Source: Paenibacillus oryzae
GTDB lineage: Bacteria > Bacillota > Bacilli > Paenibacillales > Paenibacillaceae
Length of the DNA stretch: 49,864 nt
Assembly: GCF_001675045.1 (NCBI RefSeq)
Contig: NZ_LYPA01000051.1
Location: forward strand, 32,706-82,569
Direction of reading: 5' to 3'
The notes under the pieces were generated by a model, which was given only the letters and a program-made list of their open reading frames with translations, was not told the origin of the DNA and searched no databases. A program made the translations under genes and the position numbers. Shown here in pieces: positions 16,853 to 25,174 of this stretch (positions within the stretch are counted from its first letter, which is position 1; every line of letters begins with the position of its first letter).

Positions 16853-17764
16853 TTGCTTTTACAAAATAAACACAGATATGAATTAACCAGTAAATCCGGA
16901 AATCCGCTTTCCGGGCTGATTAGGCTGCTTAGACCCAAGCAGTGGACCAAAAACGCATTAATCTTTGCAGCGCTATTGTTTTCATTTGAATTAATTCGTC
17001 CAGAAACGATAATTGCCGTTTTATCGGGTTTTCTCTTATTTTGTGCGGTAGCAGGCTGTGTGTACATTTTGAACGATTATGTGGACAGGGAAAAAGATAG
17101 CCAGCATCCTGTGAAAAAACATCGGCCTATTGCTTCGGGCCAGGTGCAGCCAGCGCATGCCTTGCTTATGGGGAGCTGCCTGCTTTTGCTTTCCATTGGG
17201 ACAGCACTAATGATAAATCCCTTGTTCGGGATTGTATGTATAATTTATTTTGTTTTGAATGTCGCGTATTCTTTTGTACTCAAGCATCTTGTCATTATTG
17301 ATGTGATGACGATTGCGGCTGGCTTTGTTCTGAGAGCTATTGCAGGAGGCATTTTGATACAGGCCCCGTTAACGCCATGGTTTCTAATTTGCACGATGTT
17401 GTTGTCTTTATTCCTTGCTATCGGCAAACGGCGCAATGAGCTGCTGCTTTTGGAAGGCTATACAGGAACGCATCGGAAGGTGCTGGACTCTTATTCCGTC
17501 AGTTTGCTGGATCAGTTGAATACGATTGTTACGACAGCGACTATTATTAGCTATTGCCTGTTTACATTTACGGCGGGACGAACTATTCACCTTATGTGGA
17601 CAATTCCGCTAGTTGTGTATGGCATGTTCCGATATCTGTATCTCATTCATATGAAGAATGAAGGCGGGTCGCCGGATCGCGTGCTGCTGGAGGACAAGCC
17701 GATCATGATCACTGTTATTCTATATGTCGTTAGCGTAATTACTATTTTTGCAGTGTTTGAGTAA
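16853..17764 (+). CDS. UbiA-family polyprenyl-phosphate phosphoribosyltransferase-like enzyme
   Basis: The 303-residue polytopic protein (about nine hydrophobic helices) belongs to the UbiA superfamily. Its marks are LRPKQWTKN at residues 24-32 and NDYVDREKDSQHPVKKHRPI with the first Asp-rich metal-binding motif. The YSFVLKHLVIIDVMTIAAGF region fits the decaprenyl-phosphate 5-phosphoribosyltransferase branch (Rv3806c type), which uses PRPP, rather than quinone prenylation. It would join a polyprenyl phosphate to ribose-5-phosphate on the inner membrane face. It starts at TTG 16853 with GAGAGGAG upstream. The HAD phosphatase, two SMR-like proteins and a glycosyltransferase-like protein follow in tight order. 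The substrate is inferred from family and context. Confidence 0.85.
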   Translation: MLLQNKHRYELTSKSGNPLSGLIRLLRPKQWTKNALIFAALLFSFELIRPETIIAVLSGFLLFCAVAGCVYILNDYVDREKDSQHPVKKHRPIASGQVQPAHALLMGSCLLLLSIGTALMINPLFGIVCIIYFVLNVAYSFVLKHLVIIDVMTIAAGFVLRAIAGGILIQAPLTPWFLICTMLLSLFLAIGKRRNELLLLEGYTGTHRKVLDSYSVSLLDQLNTIVTTATIISYCLFTFTAGRTIHLMWTIPLVVYGMFRYLYLIHMKNEGGSPDRVLLEDKPIMITVILYVVSVITIFAVFE

Positions 17765-17790
17765 GGTATGGAGAAAGTAGGGAGCCCGAA

Positions 17791-18432
17791 TTGAGCAGCG
17801 TCAAGGCAGCTATTTTTGATGTTGATAAAACGATTATAAGTATCGATTCAATGTTTCATTTTGTCGATTATGGTTTAAGGCGTTATCCTGCGCTTATATA
17901 TAGATTGCCAGCTATCCTCTGGTTTACTTTCTTATATAAGGCAGGCATTGTAAGTGTCGAAAAAGTAAAACGTGCCTATTTTAAAGGCATTGAACGGATG
18001 TCCGAGGAAGATTTGAAGCACTTTTTTAAGACGAGGCTTCAGACGGCTATTTTTGCCGAGGCGAACGAGGAGATGCATGAACGCAAACGGGAAGGTTATA
18101 TAGTTCTACTTGTAACAGCGTCTCCCCATGCTTATATGAAGTTCTTTCAGGAGTTTGCCTGTGTAGATCATGTCATCGGAACGCAACTGGTTCGCCGACC
18201 AAACGGAGGATATACCAGCATCATAGATGGCAGCAATTGCAAAGGGGAAGAAAAGGTTCGGCGCATCATGGAATATTTAAAAGGGCAAAATCAGATCATC
18301 GATTATGACCAGTCATGCGCTTATTCGGATTCAACTTCCGATATGCCAATTATGGAGCTTGTGGCAAAACGGTATTTTATAAACAGGCGTGTGCCAGGAG
18401 CGGAGGAGCTCAGATGGGGCAAAAACGAATAA
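17791..18432 (+). CDS. HAD-IB family phosphatase
   Basis: The 213-residue protein carries all four HAD motifs of the SerB-like IB class: FDVDKT (nucleophile Asp and acid Asp) at residues 9-14, VTASPH, the lysine in CKGEEK, and the closing AYSDSTSDMP. HAD-IB proteins of this type dephosphorylate small or lipid-linked phosphates. Beside a phosphoribosyltransferase, removal of the 5-phosphate from polyprenyl-phosphoribose phosphate is the likely role; in mycobacteria this step is assigned to an unrelated PAP2 protein. It starts at TTG 17791 with TAGGGAG upstream. Its 3' end overlaps the first SMR-like gene by 19 bp. A stretch near residues 30-52 (YPALIYRLPAILWFTFLYKA) is hydrophobic and may touch the membrane. 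Confidence 0.82.
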   Translation: MSSVKAAIFDVDKTIISIDSMFHFVDYGLRRYPALIYRLPAILWFTFLYKAGIVSVEKVKRAYFKGIERMSEEDLKHFFKTRLQTAIFAEANEEMHERKREGYIVLLVTASPHAYMKFFQEFACVDHVIGTQLVRRPNGGYTSIIDGSNCKGEEKVRRIMEYLKGQNQIIDYDQSCAYSDSTSDMPIMELVAKRYFINRRVPGAEELRWGKNE

Positions 18433-18749
18433 AGGGCAGACATGCTGGTAAACTGCTTATGCTGTTTTCTGCCTTTCTGAGCGCCACCGGCCAATTGTTC
18501 TGGAAATGGGGACTTCATCAATGGGGATATATGGGCGTTGGATTCGTATGTTATGGTTTGGGGGCGCTGCTGATGATCAAAGCTTTTTCACAGGAGAAGC
18601 TTTCCGTCGCCTACCCGATTATGTGCGCCAGCTACGTATTTGCGTTTATGTACGGGTATTTTTTACTTGATGAAATGATTACCATGAATAAAATTGCCGC
18701 TGTTCTGCTGCTCGGAATCGGGGTGACGTTAACCAGTGTGGAACGATAG
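18414..18749 (+). CDS. SMR/ArnE-like membrane protein, subunit 1
   Basis: The 111-residue protein has four hydrophobic helices after a basic tail (MGQKRIKGRHAGK), the small-multidrug-resistance/EamA half-size fold. The end of helix 3 (YPIMCASYVFAFMYGYFLLDE) fits the family, with a short loop and helix 4 following. Small paired members such as ArnE-ArnF are known to flip lipid-linked aminoarabinose. The ATG 18414 follows GGAGGAG with a 5-nt gap and overlaps the HAD gene; the frame from 18315 lies inside that gene. The next gene is a second protein of the same size and fold, overlapping by 14 bp, so a heterodimer is likely. A flippase role is inferred; drug export is the alternative. Confidence 0.82.
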   Translation: MGQKRIKGRHAGKLLMLFSAFLSATGQLFWKWGLHQWGYMGVGFVCYGLGALLMIKAFSQEKLSVAYPIMCASYVFAFMYGYFLLDEMITMNKIAAVLLLGIGVTLTSVER

Positions 18750-19056
18750 CTGGATCATTATCACGCTAATTGCTATGACATTATGCGGAGCTTTGGGAGG
18801 CGCAGGATTAAAAAAATATGCTATCAGCCATAAGCGACTGCACGCAGCGGGTGGCTTAGGCTTTTATGGCATGGGAGCATTACTGAACATTTTGCTCCTG
18901 AAATTTCTCCCGCTGACCGTTGTTCTCCCGGCCAATGCGCTTACTTATGTATGGACGCTGGTTCTTGCCAAATGGATCTTTAAAGAAAAAATCGGTCTGC
19001 TGCGCTGGTCGGGAGTCGGTTTTATTATGGCTGGATTGTTTATTTTGGTACAATAA
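18736..19056 (+). CDS. SMR/ArnF-like membrane protein, subunit 2
   Basis: The 106-residue protein has four predicted membrane helices and no other domain. It begins at GTG 18736, inside the end of the preceding gene, so translation is coupled. Text such as PLTVVLPANALTYVWTLVLA and FKEKIGLLRWSGVGFIMAG has the small-residue and proline pattern of SMR helix 3 and the loop before helix 4. The equal size, opposite-charge tails and overlapping order with subunit 1 fit the ArnE/ArnF or dual-topology pair arrangement. I infer that the pair flips the lipid-linked sugar made by the upstream enzymes. Confidence 0.8.
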   Translation: MWNDSWIIITLIAMTLCGALGGAGLKKYAISHKRLHAAGGLGFYGMGALLNILLLKFLPLTVVLPANALTYVWTLVLAKWIFKEKIGLLRWSGVGFIMAGLFILVQ

Positions 19057-19078
19057 CAATTTTACAGGATGTGAAACA

Positions 19079-20368
19079 ATGAAGTTTTGGAACTATCTTT
19101 TTTTTGATCGCAAAACAAACCGGACTGCTTTTTTGTTGTTTGCCGGACTTGCTTTATTTTATGTCATAATAAACCTCCCTTACGTCAGCTACATTAATGC
19201 AATAGCTCCTGATGTACAGGATCATAATCCGTTTGGAACAGCTCTATTTCCATTGAACTTGTTTAATTTTGACCCGTCTATGTATTATGCGACAAACAAT
19301 TCATCAATCATTCACCCGTTGATCTCCTATTTAATGGCCGTGCTTGGCACCGGGGCAAGATTGTTTGGAGAGAATTGGTTTTTTCTGATCGTTCAATCGG
19401 TTTTGAATGCGGCTTCCGCTACACTGGTATTTTTGTTTCTTCGTCAAAAAGCACACGGACAAGCACTCCCGTTGCTTGTATCGCTTCTATTCGGCTTCAG
19501 CTCTTATCTGATGTTTACAGCTTTTATTCCTGACTCCTATCCTTATGCGCAGTTTATCATTATTCTTTCCGTTACATATATGAAGTTTGTGCGCGAGCGT
19601 GGAGATGCCCGCTATATTCCGCATGGAGTGCTGGGAGCCGTAAACTTTGGCTTGACCTCAACCAACGTTGCGCCTTTTGCAGCAAGTGTTTTTGTTAATT
19701 TGGCGGCTTGGAGAAGCAAAAAAGCGATACTCAAATTTATCGGGATGATGTCCCTTGCGGTGGGCATTATTGCCTTATTAACGGGTATCCAGTATCTCGT
19801 GTTTGACGGAAGCAGTTGGGTGAATAATTGGTTGCTTGGTATCCAGAAGGGCGGAATGAGCTATGCAACGCCTTTTCAATTCCCTATTCACTGGCAGGCG
19901 CTTATTCTGCTGACGATAAATCCGATGCTGTCGCCTCAGGTTCATCTTTTGAGTAAGGGGCTGATGGCTTTTGTAACCGATTTGTCAGTAGCAATGCCCT
20001 TTTATGTCGTGTTCGCCGGAGGGTTAATTTTGCTGCTTGCTTTTGCCGGTATCATTAATGGCATACGCGAGCGCGAGACATGGACACTGATCCCTTATCT
20101 GGTATTTGCATTTATACTGCACATTGTCATCGGTTTTGGACTCGCCGTATTCCAGTATGATATGTATTTATACGCGGCGCATTATTTGTTTGCCTTCTTT
20201 CTTCTTGCGGGCAGATTCGTTATTTTACTTAGGCCTGGCCTCGGCAAGAAGCTGCTGACTACTTTACTTGTTTTGGCCCTATTGATTATGGCGGGCAACA
20301 ATATCTATCGGCATGCCGAAACACTATCAACCATAAAAATGGAATTTGATCAGATCGCGTTAAAATAA
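19079..20368 (+). CDS. Polytopic membrane glycosyltransferase-like protein (GT-C type)
   Basis: The 429-residue protein has about eleven hydrophobic helices. After TM1 comes a long, probably extracellular loop (about residues 40-85) rich in acidic and aromatic residues (INAIAPDVQDHNPFG and FDPSMYYATNNSS). This is the usual place of the catalytic Asp in GT-C enzymes that use lipid-phosphate sugars. A second loop carries FIPDSYPYAQF. The ATG 19079 is preceded only by a weak GGATG. A start at 18920 would lie inside the preceding gene in another frame. Position at the end of the UbiA-HAD-SMR-SMR operon supports transfer of the flipped sugar to an envelope polymer. No family was firmly recognised, so the activity is inferred. 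Confidence 0.65.
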   Translation: MKFWNYLFFDRKTNRTAFLLFAGLALFYVIINLPYVSYINAIAPDVQDHNPFGTALFPLNLFNFDPSMYYATNNSSIIHPLISYLMAVLGTGARLFGENWFFLIVQSVLNAASATLVFLFLRQKAHGQALPLLVSLLFGFSSYLMFTAFIPDSYPYAQFIIILSVTYMKFVRERGDARYIPHGVLGAVNFGLTSTNVAPFAASVFVNLAAWRSKKAILKFIGMMSLAVGIIALLTGIQYLVFDGSSWVNNWLLGIQKGGMSYATPFQFPIHWQALILLTINPMLSPQVHLLSKGLMAFVTDLSVAMPFYVVFAGGLILLLAFAGIINGIRERETWTLIPYLVFAFILHIVIGFGLAVFQYDMYLYAAHYLFAFFLLAGRFVILLRPGLGKKLLTTLLVLALLIMAGNNIYRHAETLSTIKMEFDQIALK

Positions 20369-20370
20369 TG

Positions 20371-20399
20371 TTCACTTTTCATTTGGTTAACAATATGAT
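20371..20399 (+). promoter_or_regulatory. Probable tRNA-Lys promoter
   Basis: TTCACT (20371-20376) and TATGAT (20394-20399) are 17 bp apart, placing the start point about six bases before the tRNA. A second TATAAT at 20402-20407 is too close to the tRNA to serve alone. Confidence 0.45.
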
Positions 20400-20411
20400 A
20401 ATATAATGGAT

Positions 20412-20483
20412 GGGTCCGTAGCTCAATGGCAGAGCAACCGGCTCTTAACCGGTAGGTTGTGGGTTCGACCCCCACCGGTCCCA
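20412..20483 (+). tRNA. tRNA-Lys (CTT anticodon)
   Basis: A 72-nt cloverleaf can be drawn: acceptor GGGTCCG/CGGTCCC, D stem GCTC/GAGC, anticodon stem ACCGG/CCGGT with loop CTCTTAA (anticodon CTT), T stem GTGGG/CCCAC with loop TTCGACC, and discriminator A. The acceptor has one T-T mismatch at the fourth pair. CCA is not encoded. It follows the glycosyltransferase-like gene by 43 bp on the same strand and is followed by a strong terminator. Confidence 0.93.
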
Positions 20484-20498
20484 TACCATTTTTTTCGG

Positions 20499-20523
20499 AA
20501 CGCCCTCCCTGGAGGGCGTTTTT
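20499..20523 (+). terminator. Terminator after tRNA-Lys
   Basis: AACGCCCTC and GAGGGCGTT form a 9-bp stem with a CCTG loop, followed by TTT and more pyrimidines. It starts 15 bp after the tRNA end. Confidence 0.9.
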
Positions 20524-20680
20524 CTGTTGTTCTTTTGCTTGCGTCCCGTGGCATGTTGCGCATTGTGCTGTTTCACCACTGTTTCTTTAAAATATTTTTT
20601 AAAATTTTATCAACCCCATTAATCATTTAGGTGTTTAACTAAGTGAAAGACAAAAAATAGACGGAAGGGAAGAATTTTCA

Positions 20681-21157
20681 ATGAAATGGATGAAACAGTT
20701 TTCGAGGCTTTCGTTATGCATGCTGCTTGCAATGGTTATGGCGGTGACTCCGATGGTGTCCGCCGCGGCCGAATTCACGCAACCCAAAACATCCGCTCCG
20801 CCGGAAATGGTACAACCCTTTGGCCTGTATGACGGTTATACTTATCTGGAATCTTCTCTAATCGTATTAGGAAATAACGACAATGGCACCATTACCATCA
20901 CGGCGGTCACAACCGCTAAACAATCGGTAGACGAGATTGGGGCTATATTTCAATTGCAAAGATGGACAGGGACGAGTTGGGTTGATTCGGGAAGCGAAAC
21001 CAAATTGAAACTGGAGAATACCGATTTCTTCTATGATTTTGTCAATCGTTCGGCAACAACGGGGTATTATTATAGAGCCAAAATTAGTCATTATGTCAAG
21101 CATGGAAGCAAAACGGAGCAAGTTACCGAAACGACAGGATCTATTCTAAAAAGCTGA
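20681..21157 (+). CDS. Small secreted protein, DUF6147-like
   Basis: The 158-residue protein has a clear Sec signal peptide: MKWMKQFSRL, a hydrophobic core (SLCMLLAMVMAVTPMV) and a cut near SAAA. The mature part has a short Pro-rich start, then a beta-rich domain with IFQLQRWTGTSWVDSGSETK and TTGYYYRAKISHYVKHGSK. This resembles small secreted proteins grouped as DUF6147 as I recall, but I am not certain. It starts at ATG 20681 after GGAAGGGAAG. There is no cell-wall anchor. It lies alone between tRNA-Lys and the convergent anti-sigma gene. Function is unknown. Confidence 0.75.
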   Translation: MKWMKQFSRLSLCMLLAMVMAVTPMVSAAAEFTQPKTSAPPEMVQPFGLYDGYTYLESSLIVLGNNDNGTITITAVTTAKQSVDEIGAIFQLQRWTGTSWVDSGSETKLKLENTDFFYDFVNRSATTGYYYRAKISHYVKHGSKTEQVTETTGSILKS

Positions 21158-21180
21158 GTCAAAGCCAATGAAAAACAATA

Positions 21181-21225
21181 GACTGCGGACAGCTGGGCGG
21201 AAAAATTCCGCTCAGCTCCACAGTC
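21181..21225. terminator. Long imperfect hairpin between convergent genes
   Basis: GACTGCGGACAGCTGGGCGGA pairs imperfectly with TCCGCTCAGCTCCACAGTC around AAAAT. It lies between the secreted protein gene and the convergent anti-sigma gene. A U-tract is poor on both sides, so it may be a bidirectional terminator or an RNA-stabilising hairpin. Confidence 0.5.
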
Positions 21226-21259
21226 CTTTGCGACATCCATTAATCCATTATAAATGGAG

Positions 21260-22066
21260 TTAGCGGGGCAGTTGAATGCTTTTTGCGATTTCCAGCAGCC
21301 TCTCTCTTTCTAACGTCGTTGTAATAGCAATGTAGAGATCATTTAATGCAAATTCAATTTGGTTATTGCCGTCGGAGCCTACAGTCAAGTAAGCCTCTGT
21401 TTGAAGAAGGGACAACCGTTCAAATTTGTTTTTGGCATTATCCGTTGCTGTAAACAAATCCTCCTGCTTATTAAACGGGCGGAAAAATAGACGGAAGCTT
21501 TCCCCGTTTTCGCCTTCATACTGCAGCCTGGCGCTTAATAGCTGCTTCGTATTTTCATGGACAACGATAGTGGCAGCCTTCATTTGATAGTATTCAGGGA
21601 AAATATGCTGTCCCGAAGACATAAAAGGCAGTTGCTCCCGGGCCTCCCCCCAATTTGTAAACGACAGGATGGAAACGCCGGAGCTTTGAGTTTGCTCGCT
21701 AATCTCTGCCATATCATTATCCTCTTGCTCGGGTGGAGGAGCGGTAATCGGCTTTACCTCTTTTGCATCCCTCGTTCCAAAAATGATGTTCACCACATTA
21801 TCCGTGTAGATAGCGACGGATTTAATAAACGGAGTAAATGCGCTGGTAGCCGCGGGCGTTCCAAAAAGAAATGCGCCGAGCAGAAAGGAAGCCGCAACAT
21901 AAGGCAGCAACTTGAGCTTGGCATTGCGCTTAGCTTTTTTCGCAAGTGCTTGCTGTACCCGCAGCCATGATTCATCGCTATCCGGCACAAAGGTTTGCTC
22001 TTTAACCGCCGATTCAAAGGCTTTGTCAAAGGCTTCGTCAAATCCGTTAGCTCCCCGATTGTTCAT
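21260..22066 (-). CDS. Anti-sigma factor-like membrane protein with DUF4367-like domain
   Basis: The 268-residue protein has a cytoplasmic helical part (residues 1-52), one membrane helix at about 53-73 (LLPYVAASFLLGAFLFG) and an extracellular domain from about 140 to 268. That domain carries YYQMKAATIVVHENTKQLLSARLQY and a final IAKSIQLPR, which fits DUF4367-type sensor domains. It starts inside the end of the sigma factor gene (20-bp overlap), the standard arrangement for an ECF sigma factor and its membrane anti-sigma factor. The zinc-binding HxxxCxxC motif of ZAS domains is absent from the N-terminal part, so it is not a classic ZAS protein. Inhibition of the sigma factor is inferred from context. 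Confidence 0.8.
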   Translation of the reverse strand: MNNRGANGFDEAFDKAFESAVKEQTFVPDSDESWLRVQQALAKKAKRNAKLKLLPYVAASFLLGAFLFGTPAATSAFTPFIKSVAIYTDNVVNIIFGTRDAKEVKPITAPPPEQEDNDMAEISEQTQSSGVSILSFTNWGEAREQLPFMSSGQHIFPEYYQMKAATIVVHENTKQLLSARLQYEGENGESFRLFFRPFNKQEDLFTATDNAKNKFERLSLLQTEAYLTVGSDGNNQIEFALNDLYIAITTTLERERLLEIAKSIQLPR

Positions 22067-22637
22067 CTGGCTCCTCCCATCTACGCAAAAAACGTTTTTT
22101 TACAGCCTCTCTGGCCCTGTGCAGCTTATATTTCACTTTATCCTCGGTTAGTTCCAGCTGTTCTGCAATTTCCTTATAGCTTAACTCTCGTTTCCATCGC
22201 AGCTCGATCAGCGCCTGGTATTCCGGCTTCAGCTCTTTTAGACATTGACTGATCGTTTCGCTCATCATTTTGAGCTCTACTTCATCTTCCGTGGAGAAAT
22301 TATCCTTTATTTGCACAACGGCTTCATCTACGTAAACACTGTCGGAAGACACTTCGTTGCGATTTTTTTTCGTTTTTCGAAAATAATTATATACGGTATT
22401 GCGAACGACGACCCTGATCCAGCCCTTCAGCTTGGCCTCGCTGTCCACATCCGGCACATGTCCGATAACCTTCAGGAAGGAAGCTTGAATCATATCCTCC
22501 GTTGTGGAATGATCCTTGACCATATAAATAATGGGCGGATAGACGAATTGATAGAACTCCTGGTAGATTTCGGCTTGAGTTTTGGGCGCAAGCGCGCCAA
22601 AGTCAGTTCCAATCATGAGGAACATCTTGCCTTGCAT
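22047..22637 (-). CDS. ECF-type RNA polymerase sigma factor
   Basis: The 196-residue protein has region 2 (FVYPPIIYMVKDHSTTEDMIQASFLKV, then LKGWIRVVVRNTVYNYFRK) and region 4 (CLKELKPEYQALIELRW and LSYKEIAEQLELTEDKVKYKLHRARE), the normal two-domain ECF design. It begins at ATG 22637, 9 nt after GGAGGG. The anti-sigma gene overlaps its 3' end by 20 bp. Such pairs usually regulate their own promoter; the 200-bp upstream region is AT-rich, but I cannot define an ECF promoter motif. Which genes it controls is unknown; the divergent exported protein gene at 22853 is a natural candidate. Confidence 0.92.
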   Translation of the reverse strand: MQGKMFLMIGTDFGALAPKTQAEIYQEFYQFVYPPIIYMVKDHSTTEDMIQASFLKVIGHVPDVDSEAKLKGWIRVVVRNTVYNYFRKTKKNRNEVSSDSVYVDEAVVQIKDNFSTEDEVELKMMSETISQCLKELKPEYQALIELRWKRELSYKEIAEQLELTEDKVKYKLHRAREAVKKRFLRRWEEPDEQSGS

Positions 22638-22852
22638 AACTAAAGACCCTCCTTGCCAATTAAACCGCTTTTAAGAAGTATTTCAAATTTTGAATTTTTA
22701 CTTTTTTATGTATCCGCTATCCTCTTTCGACATTATAACCTATATTTTCCTTCCTGCATGTGGAATTGTTCATGAGTCTAAAGTGCTACCATAGGGGGAG
22801 AGGAAGTGTTAATAAGGTATAAAAGCTTTTCGGAGATTCATGGAGGTGCAGA

Positions 22853-23263
22853 GTGAAAAAATGGACGGCTATCTCGGCCTTGTTTATTTTCATTTGTTTC
22901 CCTATTTTGTTTTTCTCCGAGCAGGATGCTTTGCTTGGCGAGATGAGAGCCAATGCCAAAGGCGATTATTGCATGAATTTGTTTTGGGCAAGCGGCCGGC
23001 ATGCACTAAGTGACGAGTCAAAGGGAAAGTGGGGCTCGTTTGTTCAAGGAGCTGGTTTTCAGGAGGGCGCTCAAATTCAGTTTACAGCGATTGATTTGGG
23101 AGAGCGCCGATATTTGCTGCACTACGGGAGCGATCTGGACGAGCCGGAGCATCACGTTTATATGCTGTTTAATCATGCCAGAATTGTGCTGCAGACGACT
23201 AGGCTTGAGCATGTGATGAATTATTTGCAAAATACGGAGGTGAAAGACGCAACAACCCGATGA
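22853..23263 (+). CDS. Exported or membrane-anchored protein, unknown
   Basis: The 136-residue protein starts at GTG 22853 after GGAGGTG. Residues 1-21 (MKKWTAISALFIFICFPILF) form a signal peptide or anchor without an obvious cleavage site. The rest is a compact domain with IQFTAIDLGERRYLLHYGSD and EPEHHVYMLFNHARIVLQ; I recognise no family. It is divergent from the ECF sigma/anti-sigma pair and could belong to its regulon. The SulP gene follows 76 bp later on the same strand. Confidence 0.7.
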   Translation: MKKWTAISALFIFICFPILFFSEQDALLGEMRANAKGDYCMNLFWASGRHALSDESKGKWGSFVQGAGFQEGAQIQFTAIDLGERRYLLHYGSDLDEPEHHVYMLFNHARIVLQTTRLEHVMNYLQNTEVKDATTR

Positions 23264-23339
23264 AATCACCGCCATTGCCATTACACCGGGCCTGCCTTAT
23301 GATAGGAAAGGCATATCACAATGTACTGCCGCAGCTAAG

Positions 23340-24779
23340 ATGGGAAAGGTTGAGTGGTTTTTGAAATCTTTATTTTCTAAGGAGCAATGGTTTTCGAATA
23401 TTCGCGGAGATGTGCTGGCGGGTATTACGATTACGCTGGCTTTAATTCCCGATGCGATTGCGTTTTCGTTTATTGCAGGAGTTAATCCCATGATTGGTTT
23501 GTTTTCTACGGTTATTATTATGATTGTTATTTCATTCTGCGGCTCGCGTCCGGCGATGGTTTCCTCCGCGGCTGGCTCCATGGCCGTGTTGATGGCTCCT
23601 CTTGTGTTGATGCATGGCGTTCAGTATTTGTTTGCGGCGACGATTTTGACAGGTATAATTCAGTTTCTTATGGGTGTTTTTAAAACAGGGAAATGGATGA
23701 ATTTTGTGCCTGGAGCTGTTGTTACGGGATTCATCAACGCTTTGGCCATTCTGATTCTGATGGATCAGCTGGGGCATCTGGTCAAGGCTGATTGGTTGAT
23801 GCTGACGGCTGTTGCCGTTACGCTGGTTATCGTATACCTGCTGCCCCGTCTGACAAAGGCGATTCCGTCTCCGCTTGTAGCCGTGACGCTTGTTACGGTC
23901 GCTTCGTTCAGTATGGGACTTCCGCTGGAGACGATTGGTTCCCAGGTGCTTATCGACAACACGCTGCCGCTGCCCGGCTTGCCTGATATTCCTTTTACAT
24001 GGCAGACGCTGGTCATTATTTTGCCCTTTGCGCTTTCGTTGTCGCTCGTGGGTTATACGGAAACGCTGTTGACGCAAAATATGATTGATGAAAAAACAGG
24101 AGAAAAAACCGATAAAAACGGTGAGATGAAGGGGCAAGGCGCTGCTAATGCCATAACCGGGCTGTTTGGCGGCATGGCGGGCTGCGCGCTGGTTGCGGAA
24201 TCCGTCATCCATGTCAAAATCGGAGCAAGGGGCAGATTGTCCACACTGACAGGAGGCGTGGTGCTGCTCGCCTTGATTCTTTTGTTCGGCAAGGTGGTCA
24301 ACGTCATCCCCGTTGCGGCGCTGGTTGGCGTCATGCTTATGATTTGCTTTGAAATTTTTGATTGGGGATATCTGCTCAAGCTTCGCAGCAAACCCGTTAG
24401 CGAAACGGTCATTATGATCGCGACTGTTGCAACAAGCATTTATACTCATAATTTGGCCATTGGCGCATTAGTTGGCGTGCTGCTTAGCATGGCGGTGTTT
24501 GTCTACAAGCTTTCGCGCATCCAAATCAATCAGGAAACGATAGAAGGGGAAAAAGTGTACCGGGTCAAAGGAGCGCTCTTTTTTGCCTCCGCCACGGAGC
24601 TGCAGGATGCCATACAATTGAATGACCCGATTACCCGTATATGCCTGGATTTTCGGGAAGCGCATCTTTGGGATCGGACCTCGCGTCTGGGTATTATCAA
24701 TATTCGGCGCAAGCTGAGAGAACGCGGGTACAAGGTTAGAGTCATAGGCTTGCAGTTGAAAGGAGAGAGCAGAAGTTGA
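23340..24779 (+). CDS. SulP-family anion transporter with short STAS domain
   Basis: SulP proteins carry sulfate, bicarbonate or other anions. The 479-residue protein has about eleven membrane helices (residues 20-395), opening with [27 protein letters not shown], the SulP signature, and [21 protein letters not shown] in the middle. Residues 400-479 form a shortened STAS domain ([19 protein letters not shown]). No strong ribosome binding site precedes ATG 23340. Instead a five-codon frame (MYCRS, ATG 23321 to TAA 23338) with AGGAAAGG before it ends one base upstream, so re-initiation is plausible. The yjbQ-like gene overlaps the stop. The anion is not known; the cys genes are 11 kb away. Confidence 0.92.
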   Translation: MGKVEWFLKSLFSKEQWFSNIRGDVLAGITITLALIPDAIAFSFIAGVNPMIGLFSTVIIMIVISFCGSRPAMVSSAAGSMAVLMAPLVLMHGVQYLFAATILTGIIQFLMGVFKTGKWMNFVPGAVVTGFINALAILILMDQLGHLVKADWLMLTAVAVTLVIVYLLPRLTKAIPSPLVAVTLVTVASFSMGLPLETIGSQVLIDNTLPLPGLPDIPFTWQTLVIILPFALSLSLVGYTETLLTQNMIDEKTGEKTDKNGEMKGQGAANAITGLFGGMAGCALVAESVIHVKIGARGRLSTLTGGVVLLALILLFGKVVNVIPVAALVGVMLMICFEIFDWGYLLKLRSKPVSETVIMIATVATSIYTHNLAIGALVGVLLSMAVFVYKLSRIQINQETIEGEKVYRVKGALFFASATELQDAIQLNDPITRICLDFREAHLWDRTSRLGIINIRRKLRERGYKVRVIGLQLKGESRS

Positions 24780-25174
24780 GAAGCTTTGAATTGTATACCA
24801 GCGGCCGGGACAGCATGACCGACATCACGAAGCAAATCAGAGAAGCTATCAGGGAAAGCAGAGTAGACGAGGGCTACGCTATCGTGTATTGTCCCCACAC
24901 GACGGCGGGCATAGCGATTAATGAAAATGCCGATCCCGATGTTGTGCGCGATGTTTTGCGGCGCCTTGATGAGGTATTTCCATGGCATCATAAGGAGGAC
25001 AGGCATGCCGAGGGCAATACGGCGGCACATCTGAAGGCGATGTACACGGGAACGAGCCAGACCGTTCTGATTCAGGACGGCAAGCCCATACTGGGCACGT
25101 GGCAAGGAATTTACTTCTGCGAATTTGACGGGCCCCGTACCCGCCGCTTTATGGTTAAAGTTGTGGCGGGTTAA
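24776..25174 (+). CDS. YjbQ-family protein (UPF0047, secondary thiamine-phosphate synthase type)
   Basis: The 132-residue protein carries the complete UPF0047 signature: [18 protein letters not shown], then [12 protein letters not shown] and [16 protein letters not shown]. The histidines, glutamate and arginine form the conserved putative metal site. The E. coli relative YjbQ can replace ThiE weakly, giving the family its name; the true function is unclear. It starts at TTG 24776, overlapping the SulP stop, with GGAGAGAG upstream, and its stop overlaps the convergent GluQ-RS gene by 4 bp. Co-translation with the transporter is likely, but the link may be accidental. Confidence 0.9.
   Translation: MRSFELYTSGRDSMTDITKQIREAIRESRVDEGYAIVYCPHTTAGIAINENADPDVVRDVLRRLDEVFPWHHKEDRHAEGNTAAHLKAMYTGTSQTVLIQDGKPILGTWQGIYFCEFDGPRTRRFMVKVVAG

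Noticed and set aside
23532..24449. 305-residue minus-strand frame rich in Arg, His, Asn and Gln
   Set aside because: It is the antisense of the SulP membrane-protein gene; hydrophobic codons read as polar ones.
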